From Streptomyces sp. NBC_01275 (lineage in GTDB: Bacteria; Actinomycetota; Actinomycetes; Streptomycetales; Streptomycetaceae), in assembly GCF_026340655.1 (NCBI RefSeq), contig NZ_JAPEOZ010000001.1, positions 10,292,001 to 10,356,000 of the forward strand: 64,000 nucleotides of DNA. Direction: 5' to 3'. Positions within the stretch are counted from its first letter, which is position 1. Every line of letters starts with the position of its first letter. This document shows positions 43,984 to 53,226 of this stretch, piece by piece. The notes under the pieces were generated by a model, which did no database searches, was not told the DNA's origin, and saw only the letters and a program-made list of their open reading frames with translations. The translations under genes were made by a program, and so were the position numbers.

Positions 43984-45316
43984 ATGCCGATGCAGCCGAG
44001 GCCGTGGCCGCAAGTGCCGGAGCTGACCGCGCAGGTGGCCCGGTCGGTAGCGGCGCAGGGGCCGTATCCCCTGGCGATGCGGGTCCGTGACGAGCTGGGT
44101 GAGCTGTTTGCGGATGCCGAGTTCGCCGAGACGTTCGGGGCGCGGCGGCGGCCTGGCTGGTCACCGGGCCGGCTGGCGCTGGTGACGGTCCTACAGTTCG
44201 CCGAGAACCTCACCGACCGGGCGGCAGCGCATCGGGTGCGGTACGGCATGGACTTCAAATACGCGCTCGGTCTGGATCTGGACGATCCGGGGTTCGACGC
44301 CTCGGCGCTGTCGGAGTTCCGCGCGCGGTCGGTCGAGCAAGGGTTGGAAGAGAAGGCGCTCGACCTGCTGCTGACCGCGCTCAAGGGCCGGGGCCTGGTG
44401 AAGGCGGGCGGCAAGCAGCGCACCGACTCCCCCCGCGTGCTGGCGGCGGTACGGGACCTGAACCGCCTGGAAGTTGGCTGGGGAGACGCTGCGGGCCTCA
44501 CTGGAGACGCTGGCCTGCGCGGCACCGGACTGGCTGGCCAAGGCGGTGCCTGTGCGGGAGTGGGCCGAAGGTTACGGTCCGCGGACCAACTCCTGGCACC
44601 CACCCGCTTCCAAGACCAGGCGCGAGGCCATGGCCCTGGTCTATGGCCGGGACGGGTTCACGTTGCTGGACGCCGTGCACGCGCCTCACGCGCCGGCCTG
44701 GCTGCGCGAACTCCCGACGCTGCAGGTTCTGCGCACGGTATGGCTGCAGAACTACCACCGCACCGTGACCGAGGCCGCGGTGGTGGTCACGCGCTCGCCC
44801 CAGGCACGCGCCGGCGCCGGGTTCGACCGCACCGCGTTCAGCATCGACTGGGACAAGCGGCAGGCCACCTGCCCACGCGGGGACACCAGCACCTGGTGGA
44901 GCCCCGCCAGCCAGCGCGGGACCAAGGCCATCGTCATCAAATCCGACAAGGAGACATGTCGCCCCTGCCCGGTGCGCGACCAGTGCACCCGCTCGAAGAC
45001 CGGCGGCCGGACCCTCTCCCTGGAAGCCCGTGAGCTGCAAGAGGTCCTCGACCGTGCCCGCCTCCAGCAGTCAGACGAGCAGTGGCGAGCCAAGTACGGA
45101 ACCCGCGCGGGCGTCGAGGGAACCATCCACCAGGCCGTCGCGGTCACCGGCATGAGACGCGCCCGCTACCGCGGTCTGCCAAAGACCCGCATCGAGCACG
45201 TCTTCGCCGCTGTCGCACTCAACCTCATACGCCTCGACGCCTGGTGGAAGGGGCATCCTTTGGACCGCACCCGCGTCAGCCACCTCGCCCGGCTCGACCT
45301 CTTCCTCGCCGTGTGA
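43984..45316 (+). pseudogene. IS1182-family transposase with a 1-nt frameshift
   Basis: The N-terminal frame reads MPMQPRPWPQVPELTAQVAR, LAMRVRDELGELFADAEFAE and NLTDRAAAHRVRYGMDFKYA. The other frame holds the zinc-like block CRPCPVRDQCTRSK and the end GTIHQAVAVTGMRRARYRGL with KTRIEHVFAAVALNLIRL, all typical of IS1182. They are separated by one extra base at about 44471 (ctggaagttgg where ctggagttgg restores the frame to LAGETLRASL). Everything else appears complete. Whether the extra A is biological or a sequencing error decides if the element is active. Confidence 0.85.
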
Positions 45317-45378
45317 CCCCGAATAAGCCAGCAGGATCGGTGACACATTCGTCAATGGCACCCGAGCCGGGCCGCGCT

Positions 45379-45981
45379 TCAGCGAGGCAGCAGGACGTCA
45401 ACCTGCCCCCGGATGTCGTCCACGATCTCCTGAACGCTCAAGGTGATGTTCACGCTCGCCGCCATGCTGAGGAACATCACGGCGGACACGATGTGTGCCA
45501 GCGTCGCGGCGTCGCCCTCTGTGACCCGCTCGTCTCGGTGCAGTACGGCGGCGATGGCCTCCTCGGTCTGCGCGACGATGGCGAGCGCTTCGCCGTGCCG
45601 GGGCTCCTCGGGGTTGCCGAAGGCCATCTCTCGCAGGTAGGTGCGTCCGTTGTCGATCTGGGCGCGGTTGCATTCCACGATCGGCCGGACGATTGCCAGC
45701 ACCGCGTCCAGCACGCCTGGGATGGTCTCGGCGTCCGCCCGACCCCGCTCGAGCGCTTCGGCGTACTTGGCGTTCTGCACGAGCAGGAGGAGCTCGCCCT
45801 TGGTCTTGGCGTAAAGGAACAGCGTCCCGGTGCCTATGTCAGCCTCGTCGGCGATCTGCTGGGTCGTGACCTCATCGACGCCGTGTTCGGCGAACAACCC
45901 GCTGGCAGCAGCGATGATGCGGTCGAGCTTGTCCTGCTTGTTCCGCTCGCGCCGTCCGACCGGCTGGGGGGCGACAGGCAT
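45379..45981 (-). CDS. TetR-family regulator
   Basis: A 200-residue protein, ATG 45981 (MPVAPQPVGRRERNKQDKLD). HTH: TTQQIADEADIGTGTLFLYA. It is strikingly similar to the TetR gene at 49293 (RRER...KQDK, AEHGV..VTTQQIAD.AD...GTL..YA..K.ELL..VQN.K), so the two are paralogues bracketing the same operon. It reads in the same direction as the EthD/hydrolase/oxidoreductase genes and ends that group. Confidence 0.9.
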   Translation of the reverse strand: MPVAPQPVGRRERNKQDKLDRIIAAASGLFAEHGVDEVTTQQIADEADIGTGTLFLYAKTKGELLLLVQNAKYAEALERGRADAETIPGVLDAVLAIVRPIVECNRAQIDNGRTYLREMAFGNPEEPRHGEALAIVAQTEEAIAAVLHRDERVTEGDAATLAHIVSAVMFLSMAASVNITLSVQEIVDDIRGQVDVLLPR

Positions 45982-46059
45982 GACGGTATCCTCCGAGGCG
46001 TGCACCGCCGCGGTCGTCGAGCCGCCGACGATATCGGCGGTCGACCCAGCAACAGCCCG

Positions 46060-46330
46060 ATCAGCAGCGCGGCGGCGCGAATGAGGAGCCCGGGCAGGGT
46101 GAGGAAGCGGGCGAACTCGCCGTAGGCGGCGACCAGGTCCGGGTCCGGGGGCAGGGATGCCCGGTTGATCTGGGCTTTGGCTGAGGCGAGTGGGGTGTGG
46201 TCGAAGGACGCGAGCCGGGCGACGACGGTGTCGACGAATGCGTCGAGTTGTCCGTCGGGGAAGGCGCGGATGATCCAGCCCCAGCGTTCGGCGGTGTCGT
46301 GTCGGCGTCGTAGTCGTCGCTGATGAGCAG
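46060..46330 (-). pseudogene. C-terminal remnant of an enoyl-CoA hydratase/isomerase
   Basis: The minus-strand residues read DDYDADTAERWGWIIRAFPD, then QLDAFVDTVVARLASFDHTP, then LASAKAQINRASLPPDPDL and VAAYGEFARFLTLPG. This is the C-terminal third of a crotonase-type protein (xYDAxxAERxGWVxRALPDxEL). The oxyanion-hole part is missing. It lies between the TetR gene and the EthD-like gene. Confidence 0.65.
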
Positions 46331-46361
46331 ATCCGAAGGTCCCGCTTCCCGCCTTCGCTGC

Positions 46362-47135
46362 TCACTCTTCGTAGCGCGGGAGGATGTCGCCGTTCTTGAC
46401 GTAGGTGAGGGCGGCGGTGACGTCGTATGCGTGGATCGCGGAGGCGAACGGTGTCAGCTGGTTGGACAGTTCCTCGATCACGTCACTGGTGAAGAAGGCG
46501 TCCCGTGACGCGGTGTCGTTGAACCCGAGGGCGAGGGAGGCGTGGAAGTGCTGGTCGTCAGGGTTGTCGTGGGCGACGTTCGGGGTGTCCCAGAGCTTTT
46601 CGATCCAGGGCAGGAACGTCTGCGTGCGCAGTTCCTTCAGCACTCCGGTGCCGACGAGTGCGGGAACGAGCTGCGTCTTGACGAACTTCCGGAACTCGCC
46701 GGCGCCGACCCCGTCTCTGCGGCGGAGGTAGACCAGGGCGCGGGCGCCGACCGTCTCTCCCGGGCCTGCGACGTCGTACCAGCGGGACGAGTTCGGCGGG
46801 CCGGCGTAGAGCAGGGTGCGGCGGAACACGTTGATCTCGTCCGCGTAGGCCAGCTGCGTCTGCCTGCGTCCGTGCAGCGGTGCAAGCGCCGACTGGAAGG
46901 TGACTTCCGCGACACCGTCGATCTTCCGGTCGTCGGGGATCGAGGTCTCGACCCCGTCGGTCACCGGCCACAGGCCCGGATTGTGCTCGGCAAGGTGGAT
47001 CTGCCGGTACTCCTCCAGGCCCGGGGTGGCGGAGATGATCCCAGAGTGCGGGCCCTTCCAGTAGTCCAGTCCCTTCTGGCGGGGCTGATCGGTGCGCACC
47101 CACAGCAGGATCGAGGAGGTGAGATGCTTCTTCAC
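46362..47135 (-). CDS. EthD-like (dimeric alpha/beta-barrel) protein
   Basis: A 257-residue protein beginning VKKHLTSSILLWVRTDQPRQ. It has two ferredoxin-like halves: YWKGPHSGIISATPGLEEYR followed by GVAEVTFQS, and a second half around VYLRRRDGVGAGEFRKFVKT. This arrangement is typical of EthD-domain proteins that assist or catalyse small-molecule oxidation or ring changes. It is the third gene of the oxidoreductase-hydrolase operon. The GTG start has no Shine-Dalgarno sequence; a better ribosome-binding site and ATG lie 35 bp upstream but lead to a 12-codon frame that ends on this start codon, so either translational coupling or an early frameshift should be considered. Confidence 0.75.
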   Translation of the reverse strand: MKKHLTSSILLWVRTDQPRQKGLDYWKGPHSGIISATPGLEEYRQIHLAEHNPGLWPVTDGVETSIPDDRKIDGVAEVTFQSALAPLHGRRQTQLAYADEINVFRRTLLYAGPPNSSRWYDVAGPGETVGARALVYLRRRDGVGAGEFRKFVKTQLVPALVGTGVLKELRTQTFLPWIEKLWDTPNVAHDNPDDQHFHASLALGFNDTASRDAFFTSDVIEELSNQLTPFASAIHAYDVTAALTYVKNGDILPRYEE

Positions 47136-47170
47136 CTGCAGTTGCGCGGTAGACGGTGTGACGTGCTCAT
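47132..47170 (-). other. 12-codon leader frame overlapping the EthD-like start
   Basis: ATG 47170, preceded by AGAAGGAGAAGG, reads MSTSHRLPRNCR and stops at a TGA that overlaps the GTG of the EthD-like gene (GTGA). It may be a coupling leader peptide or the original, frameshifted start of that gene. Confidence 0.4.
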
Positions 47171-47224
47171 GGTGTTGCCCTTCTCCTTCTGGTCAGGAAC
47201 GTGCGGTTCCGGTGTTCGGAGCGG

Positions 47225-48091
47225 TCAGCGGGCGAGGAACTCGACCGCTACGGGGGCGAACTCCTGGTGGTACTGGAAGATGCCGCCGTGCCCGGAGTCG
47301 GGGTAGATGATCAGCTCGCTGCCCTTGATGCGCCGGTGCAGGTCCTCCGACAGGACCGAGGGCACCATGCGGTCGTTGTCGCCGTTGGCGATCAGGGTGG
47401 GCTGCGTGATCGTCGACAGGTCGTCGGGGGCGGAGCGCCCCCACTTCTTGATGGCCTTCAGCTGCGTCTGGAACGCCTTGGTCTTGATGTCCGCGTCGCG
47501 GTCGACGGTGCGCTCCTTGAGCCGGTTGACGAACGCGCGTGCGGCGGGCTTACCGGCGGTGTTGCGGTTGAAGAACAGGAACTCCTTGGGGTCCGAACGG
47601 GTCAACGTGGCACGCAGGATGTCCCAGTAGGTGACTCTGGCGACCTTGTCCATGTCCTTGCCGCCCTTCGGCCCGGTGCCGGTGAGGACCAGCTTGCGGA
47701 CGAGCTCGGGGTGCTTCACCATCAGGGCCTGAGCGACCATGCCGCCGAGGGAGAAGGAGAAGACGTCGATCTTGTCGTACCCGAGCGCCTTGATGAAGGT
47801 GTAGGCGTCGTCGGCCATCGCCTCGACGCTGTCCGGCACCTGACCGGTGGATGCCCCGACACCGCGGTTGTCGAAGGTGATGACGTGACGGCCCTTCGCG
47901 ATGGGATCGATGATGCGGGGGTCCCAGTTGTCCAGGGTCGCGGCGAGGTGGACGAAGAAGACGACGGGGATGCCGCCCTTCGGGCCCAGCTCGCGGTAGG
48001 CGTAGGTGACGCCGTCGACGCTGACGGTGCGGGCCGGGGCCTTCGCGTAGGAGGTGATGACGGCTTCGTTCGGGGTGCCGTTGTCGCTCAT
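47225..48091 (-). CDS. Alpha/beta hydrolase
   Basis: A 288-residue hydrolase, ATG 48091 (MSDNGTPNEAVITSYAKAPA) with CAAGGAG upstream. Nucleophile elbow IDVFSFSLGGMVAQ, catalytic His in YPDSGHGGIFQYHQEF. Middle gene of the three-gene operon (49 bp after the oxidoreductase). A close paralogue lies at 28363-29232. Typically such enzymes are esterases or C-C hydrolases; the link with an MDR reductase and EthD protein suggests a small catabolic or detoxifying pathway under TetR control. Confidence 0.9.
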   Translation of the reverse strand: MSDNGTPNEAVITSYAKAPARTVSVDGVTYAYRELGPKGGIPVVFFVHLAATLDNWDPRIIDPIAKGRHVITFDNRGVGASTGQVPDSVEAMADDAYTFIKALGYDKIDVFSFSLGGMVAQALMVKHPELVRKLVLTGTGPKGGKDMDKVARVTYWDILRATLTRSDPKEFLFFNRNTAGKPAARAFVNRLKERTVDRDADIKTKAFQTQLKAIKKWGRSAPDDLSTITQPTLIANGDNDRMVPSVLSEDLHRRIKGSELIIYPDSGHGGIFQYHQEFAPVAVEFLAR

Positions 48092-48140
48092 GATGGTTTC
48101 TCCTTGTGTGGTTCGTGTCACCCGTCGCGGTCGCGGCGGG

Positions 48141-49139
48141 TCAGTTGTTGCCGGTGATGACGGCCTTGCCGCGGATGCCGCCCTGGGACAGGGACTGCAG
48201 CGCCTGCGGGGTCTGGTCGAAGCCGAAGACCTTCCCCACGACCGGGCGCAACGCGCCCTGGTCGACGAGGGCGGTGATCTGGCGAAGCTGGTCGCCGCTG
48301 GCGCGCATGAACAGGAACTCGTACGTCACGCCGAGCTTCTTCGCCTGCTTGCGGATCTTGCGGCTCAGGCCTGCGACCGCCAGGCGCAGCAGCGGGTTCA
48401 GGCCGGCCTCGCGGGCGAACGCGGGGTCCGGGGGACCGGCGATCCCGATGGCCTTGCCGCCGGGCTTGAGCACCCGCAGGGACTTCTCGAGAGTCTCCCC
48501 ACCGAGGCTGTCCAGCACCAGGTCGTAGCCGGTCAGGAGCTGCTCGAAGTCCTGGGTGCGGTAATCGATCACCGTGTCCGCGCCGAGTGCGCGCACGAAG
48601 TCCGCGTTGGAACCGCTGGCGGTCGTGGCGACGCTCGCACCGAGGTGCGCGGCGAGCTGGATCGCGATCGAACCGACCCCGCCGGCGCCGGCGTGGATGA
48701 GAACCTTCTGCCCGGGCCGCACCCTCCCGCGCTCCACCAGCGCCTGCCACGCCGTGAGCGCCGCCAGCGGCAGCGAGCCCGCCTCTTCCATGCTGATCGA
48801 AGCGGGCTTGAGCGCCAGGTCGCCCTCCGCTACGGCGATGCGCTCGGCGAACGTGCCTATGCGGCCGGCGTCGGGCCGGGCGTAGACCTCGTCTCCGGGC
48901 TTGAAGCCGCGAACCGCCGTCCCGACGCGGACGACGGTGCCCGCGACGTCGTTGCCCAGGATCAGCGGCAGCTTGTAGGGCAGGATCTGCTTGAACTCAC
49001 CGGCGCGGATCTTCTCGTCCAGCGGGTTGAGCCCGGCGGCCTCCATCTGCACCAGTACGTCGTGCTCCCCGACGCTGGGCTCGGGAACGTCTGCCACCTG
49101 TAGCGGGGCCTTGTACTTGGTGACGACGAACGCTCTCAT
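48141..49139 (-). CDS. NADP-dependent oxidoreductase, zinc-independent MDR family
   Basis: A 332-residue MDR reductase, ATG 49139 with AAGGAGCGG upstream. N-terminal GroES-like domain with LPLILGNDVAGTVVRVGTAV and PGDEVYARPDAGRIGTFAER. NADP-binding motif in VLIHAGAGGVGSIAIQLAAH (about residue 150). First gene of an operon read divergently from the TetR gene at 49293, which should control it. The ruined gene at 29338-29771 is its paralogue. Confidence 0.92.
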   Translation of the reverse strand: MRAFVVTKYKAPLQVADVPEPSVGEHDVLVQMEAAGLNPLDEKIRAGEFKQILPYKLPLILGNDVAGTVVRVGTAVRGFKPGDEVYARPDAGRIGTFAERIAVAEGDLALKPASISMEEAGSLPLAALTAWQALVERGRVRPGQKVLIHAGAGGVGSIAIQLAAHLGASVATTASGSNADFVRALGADTVIDYRTQDFEQLLTGYDLVLDSLGGETLEKSLRVLKPGGKAIGIAGPPDPAFAREAGLNPLLRLAVAGLSRKIRKQAKKLGVTYEFLFMRASGDQLRQITALVDQGALRPVVGKVFGFDQTPQALQSLSQGGIRGKAVITGNN

Positions 49140-49292
49140 GGGGCGCCGCTCCTTATCTTCATCCTAGTTATCCAGATTTGTAGCCAGATCAGCCAGTTCA
49201 ACGGACCGTTGGGGATCTCGCCTCACCCGGCAAATCCGAGTACGCTCAATTATGAGTCAACTCAGAAGTTTCCGCAAGGGAGGGGATCGTTC

Positions 49293-49919
49293 ATGGGAGG
49301 CGGTCACACGCCGATCGGGCGCCGAGAGCGGGCCAAGAAGGACAAGCGCGAGCGCATCATGACCGCAGCCCGTGAGCAGTTCGCCGAACACGGCGTCAGC
49401 GGGGTCACGACGCAGCAGATCGCCGACCGGGCCGACGTAGCGATCGGCACCCTGTACCGGTACGCGTCCACGAAGGCGGAGTTGCTGATCATGGTGCAGA
49501 ACGAGAAGTTCGCCGCCGCCGTCGACGACGGCCTCGCCGCCGCGAACGCCGCCGTCGGGCAGGGAGGTGTGCTCGAGGGAATCGTCGCTCTCATCGGTCC
49601 CGTGGTGGCGTGCGTGAGGGAGCAGATCGAGAACGGCCGCACGTACCTGCACGAGCTCGTCTTCGGCGACCCGGCCGAGCCCTACCGGCGTGAGGGCCTC
49701 TCCCTTGCCGCCAGCCTCGAGGACGGCATCACCGGCCTGCTCACCCGCGACGCCTGCATCGACGCCGCCGACGCGGCAACGCTGGCGCGGGTGATCACCG
49801 CGGTCATCCACATCAGCACCACAGCCACCGTGTATCTGCACCGCAGCGACGAAGCCGTCCTCGCCGACATCCGCAACCAGATCCGCGCCACCCTGGCGCT
49901 CTACCGCCGCGCCGCATGA
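49293..49919 (+). CDS. TetR-family regulator, divergent from the oxidoreductase operon
   Basis: A 208-residue protein, ATG 49293 with AAGGGAGGGG upstream. HTH: TTQQIADRADVAIGTLYRYA. The helical C-terminal domain differs from its paralogue at 45379. The 153-bp divergent region contains TGAGTcaACTCA (about 49253-49264), a possible operator. Most likely it represses both itself and the oxidoreductase-hydrolase-EthD operon. Confidence 0.9.
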   Translation: MGGGHTPIGRRERAKKDKRERIMTAAREQFAEHGVSGVTTQQIADRADVAIGTLYRYASTKAELLIMVQNEKFAAAVDDGLAAANAAVGQGGVLEGIVALIGPVVACVREQIENGRTYLHELVFGDPAEPYRREGLSLAASLEDGITGLLTRDACIDAADAATLARVITAVIHISTTATVYLHRSDEAVLADIRNQIRATLALYRRAA

Positions 49920-50001
49920 TCACTCGCTCCACGACCAAACCATCGAACCCCCTGGAAAGGGAGCACCTCATGAGCACGCACTACATCGTCGTCCTTACGG
50001 G

Positions 50002-51690
50002 TTGTTCGGGCGGGGCGTTGCGTTGTTCGCGTTCCGGTTCCTGTTGCCGTTGTCGGGGTGTGTGCGGCTGTGTCGGGTGTGGGGGCTGGCTTTGGGCGAG
50101 GTGGCCGGGGTGCTGGACGTAGGGTGGGCGGTGGTGAGGGGCTGGGAGTCTGGGAGGGCCGGGCCGCGGCTCGCGGGGCGCGACGCGTACGCGTGGCTGT
50201 TCGGGCAGTTCGCGGATCTGTGCCCGGTCGGCTTCGGCGCTTTCGTTCCTGCGCTGGACGCGACCGTGCCCGGGGCGTGCGCCGTCGGGGCCGCCCCGGC
50301 GTCGCCCGCGGGGGCGGCATCCGTCGCTGTGCTTGTCGCGACTTCCGGGGGCGCGGCGGCCCGTCATGCCGTCTTCGTTCCGGCCGTGGCGGCGCGGCCG
50401 GCGGCCGGAGCGGGGCGGGGCGGGGGGGTCGGCGTCGCGTCGTCCTGGCGCGGGGAAGGCCGTTCCGGCGGGTGCCGACCCGTGCTTTGGGAACGGTCTG
50501 CTCGCGGTGGTCGACGTCGTCGGCGGCCAGGTTCTCGGGTGCTGCGTCGGCGGCCTGGTCCTGGACGTGCCCGGCAAGTGCCTTCCGTCGCTGGTCGACT
50601 GGACGCTGCGCGAGGCGAAGCCGGGTCAGCCGAGGCTCTCCGGCCCCGGCGAGGCTGCCGGCCCGCTGGTCAGGCTCACCGAGGCCGCATGCGAGCGCTA
50701 CGGCCTGCCGGCCCGCCGTGCCGAGGCGGAACGCCTGGCGGGCCGCCTGGCGGAGGGCCGCAGGGTCGCCGAGGAGTTGGCGCGCGCGGAGTGGCGGCTG
50801 ACCGCGCGCGGTTTCGGGCCGTGGGCGCGGATCTACCGCCCGGCGCAAGGCTGTGAGCGCTCCTGCGGACAGTTGTGCGTGCCGTGGTGGAGCGCGACAG
50901 GTGTGCGTGCCGTGGTGGAACGGGCTCGGCGCCCGGCGCTGGGACGGCGTCGCCCGGCTCGCGCCGGCGGAACTCGCCAGGCTCCTGGGCGTGTACGCGC
51001 CAGGATGGTGGCGCCGCGCGGATCGGCTGCCGTGGCCGGCCTGGAGCTGATGACCGTCTTGCGCCCGCAGTGCCGTGCGAGCGAGCCGGGCGAGGACGGT
51101 GAGCGGCGCAGCGGGCACGACCCCGGCGGCCTGGGCGAGGACCCGGTCGAGTCGGCGCCGTGCGAAGTTCCCGACGGGCGCCTGCTTGTGAGGGATCTGC
51201 CGCGGTTTCACCAGCGTGCCCCGGCGGAGAGGCTGTTCGAGGAAGTGCTGGACTGGGCGCGTCCACTCGCCGACGACGGATGCGCAGAGTGTTGCCTGGC
51301 GGGCGTCGACTCGACATGGCCTTCGCCGCCGGCGCGAACGGTCTGGTCGTCGGGCTCGGTGCGCCGAGGAACGTCGAGGGCCCCGTGTTCGACGCGAAGC
51401 TGTCCGGTTCATGGCTGGTCGGCCTGCCCCCGCGTCGTTTTGTCGAGGGGGATGGTCGGCGTGGAGCGGGCTCAGCTGGACGCCGGTCTGCTGCCCGGCC
51501 CGTTCACGCCGACCGGCGGGCGGCCGACGGGTCCGGCCTGGTACGAGACGCGAACCGTCGCCTGCGCGGTGGAGCTCGGCTAGGCGTCGCGCCGGTCGAG
51601 GCGAACGGGGAGCAGTTCAACGCGCCGGAACTCGACCTCGCCCGCTACATCGAGACCGGCGAGGTCACGCGCAAGGACGCGGGGGAGTGG
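50002..51690 (+). pseudogene. tap: Telomere-associated protein gene tap, heavily degraded
   Basis: Blocks of the Streptomyces Tap protein appear in order in changing frames. They are an N-terminal HTH (LALGEVAGVLDVGWAVVRGW, ESGRAGPRLAGRDAYAWLFG), then GGLVLDVPGKCLPSLVDWTL with RLTARGFGPWARIYRPAQG, then GLELMTVLRPQCRASEP, then LPRFHQRAPAERLFEEVLDW, then MAFAAGANGLVVGLGAP and GPAWYETRTVACAVELG. The central part between that last block and the end (FNAPELDLARYIETGEVT) is missing. Multiple frameshifts and stops make it non-functional. Tap binds telomere 3' overhangs and recruits the terminal protein Tpg; the tpg gene follows directly, as in other Streptomyces. Confidence 0.85.
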
Positions 51691-51696
51691 ACTGCG

Positions 51697-52264
51697 ATGA
51701 GCGTGTTCGGGGACGGTCTGGACAAGGCGACGCAGCGCGCCTTCGCCCGCTCCGTCCCCAAGAGCGCGGGCGCGCAGATGCGGTGCCTGGTCGAGCAGCT
51801 CAAGGGGGGCCGGGGCCGTCGCCGAACTGCTGGGGATGTCTCAGCGGCAGGTGGAGCGCTGCGTCGCCGGCACTGCCCGACACCGCCGCAAAGACCTCGC
51901 CGCGCGCCTGGAGGCCGAGGTCGGGAAGGGGTGGCAGCCGCGGATCCGTGCCAGGGCGCGGCAGAGTGCGGTGACGGCCGGCGGCATCGTCATCGGCGCC
52001 CGGGCCCGGATCGGGTGCACGGCGCCGTTCGGCTCCACCGACGAGGACCGCGTCCGGCGCCTGACCGTCGCGCTGTCGCCGCAGTACGCCGTCCGCCTCT
52101 TCGATGCCCGGGAGCAGGGCGCCGACGGCCGGGGGCTGCGGGAGGTCGCCGCGGAAGCGCTCAGGGAGGTGTACTTCCAGGACGGCGGCCGCCGCGCCGG
52201 CGGCCTGGAGGAGGTGCGCTTCACCGTCATTCGGCGCCTCGACTTCGATGTGTGGGCGTGCCTC
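51697..52264 (+). pseudogene. tpg: Terminal protein gene tpg with a 1-nt frameshift
   Basis: Starts MSVFGDGLDKATQRAFARSV, the diagnostic N-terminus of Streptomyces terminal proteins. In the other frame it continues LLGMSQRQVERCVAGTARHR, RRKDLAARLEAEVGKGWQPR, IRARARQSAVTAGGIVIGAR and ALREVYFQDGGRRAGGLEEV up to RRLDFDV near 52250. The two parts join if one G is removed from a run of six at about 51804-51809, giving KGAGAVAELLGMSQ. The usual stop after the FDx end is also absent (TGG where TGA would fit), so the frame runs to 52333. Tpg is the protein covalently bound to chromosome ends and primes their completion; this copy looks inactive unless the G run is a sequencing error. Confidence 0.85.
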
Positions 52265-52420
52265 CAATCGCCTTGTTGTGGCTGGATGCTTCGGTGGCTG
52301 AGGTTTTCTGGACGAGTTGGTGTGGTGGGGTGACTCGGCTCAGGGGGTCCGGCGAGTCGTGATGAGTTCTGGGGCGTCTGGCGGTCGTAGTGTCGTGCCT
52401 GCTGCCGAGGAGGACGTGTG

Positions 52421-52984
52421 ATGCGCAGGGTGACTTATTCGATGGGCGTCTCGCTTGACGGCTACATCGTCGGGCCGGACGGCGGCTTCGAGTGGACGGT
52501 GCCCGACGAGGAGGTCTTTCGGTTCTGGATCGACGAGATTCGAGGCGTCGGCGTCCACCTGTTGGGACGACGGCTGTACGAGACGATGCTGTACTGGGAG
52601 ACCGCCGACGAGGATCCCTCGCTCGACGACTCGAAGCTCGAGTGGGCCGCGCTCTGGAAGCCGCTGCCGAAGGTGGTGTTCTCCACCACGCTGTCGGCGG
52701 TGCAGGGCACTGCCCGCCTGGCCTCCGGCGGCGTGGCGGAGGAGGTCGAGCGGTTGCGAGCGGAGCCGGGGGAGGGCGACATCGCGATCGGCGGCGCGAC
52801 TCTCGCCGCCGAGGCGGCCGCGTCGGGTCTGATCGACGAGTACCGGGCCGTGGTCTACCCGGTGCTGGTCGGCGGTGGCGTTCCGTTCTTTCCCCGGCGC
52901 GAGCGTCGGGTGGGTCTCGAACTCGTGGAGACCCGCACCTTCGGCTCGGGAGTCGTCTACCTCCGCTACCGCGTGGCGCGTTAG
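52421..52984 (+). CDS. Dihydrofolate-reductase-family (RibD C-terminal-like) reductase
   Basis: A 187-residue protein, ATG 52421 with GAGGAGGAC upstream. The start YSMGVSLDGYIVGPDGGFEW is the hallmark of the standalone RibD_C/DfrA-like family, with LLGRRLYETMLYWE and the NADPH-binding region EGDIAIGGATLAAEAAASGL, then DEYRAVVYPVLVGGGVPFF. These are general NADPH-dependent reductases of unknown substrate. It is intact and isolated between degraded neighbours. Confidence 0.9.
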   Translation: MRRVTYSMGVSLDGYIVGPDGGFEWTVPDEEVFRFWIDEIRGVGVHLLGRRLYETMLYWETADEDPSLDDSKLEWAALWKPLPKVVFSTTLSAVQGTARLASGGVAEEVERLRAEPGEGDIAIGGATLAAEAAASGLIDEYRAVVYPVLVGGGVPFFPRRERRVGLELVETRTFGSGVVYLRYRVAR

Positions 52985-53226
52985 CCGGTCCGTCCGCCGA
53001 GCCGTGGGAAGGACGGGCCGGCACGGTGGCGTTCTGTCTGGGAGACGGCCTGTGCGAAGTGGTGTGAGCCATGGCCTGGCGAGGGCGAGTCGGGCGGAGC
53101 GCACCCGACCGCAGACGCACGCAGAGCCCCTGGCACGACGGGTCTCACCACGAGGTCATGTCCGCGACTGCCAGAGGCTTCACGTGGGTCTCCTAGGTCG
53201 CCGCGCTCGGCGTCCCGCGTCACGTC

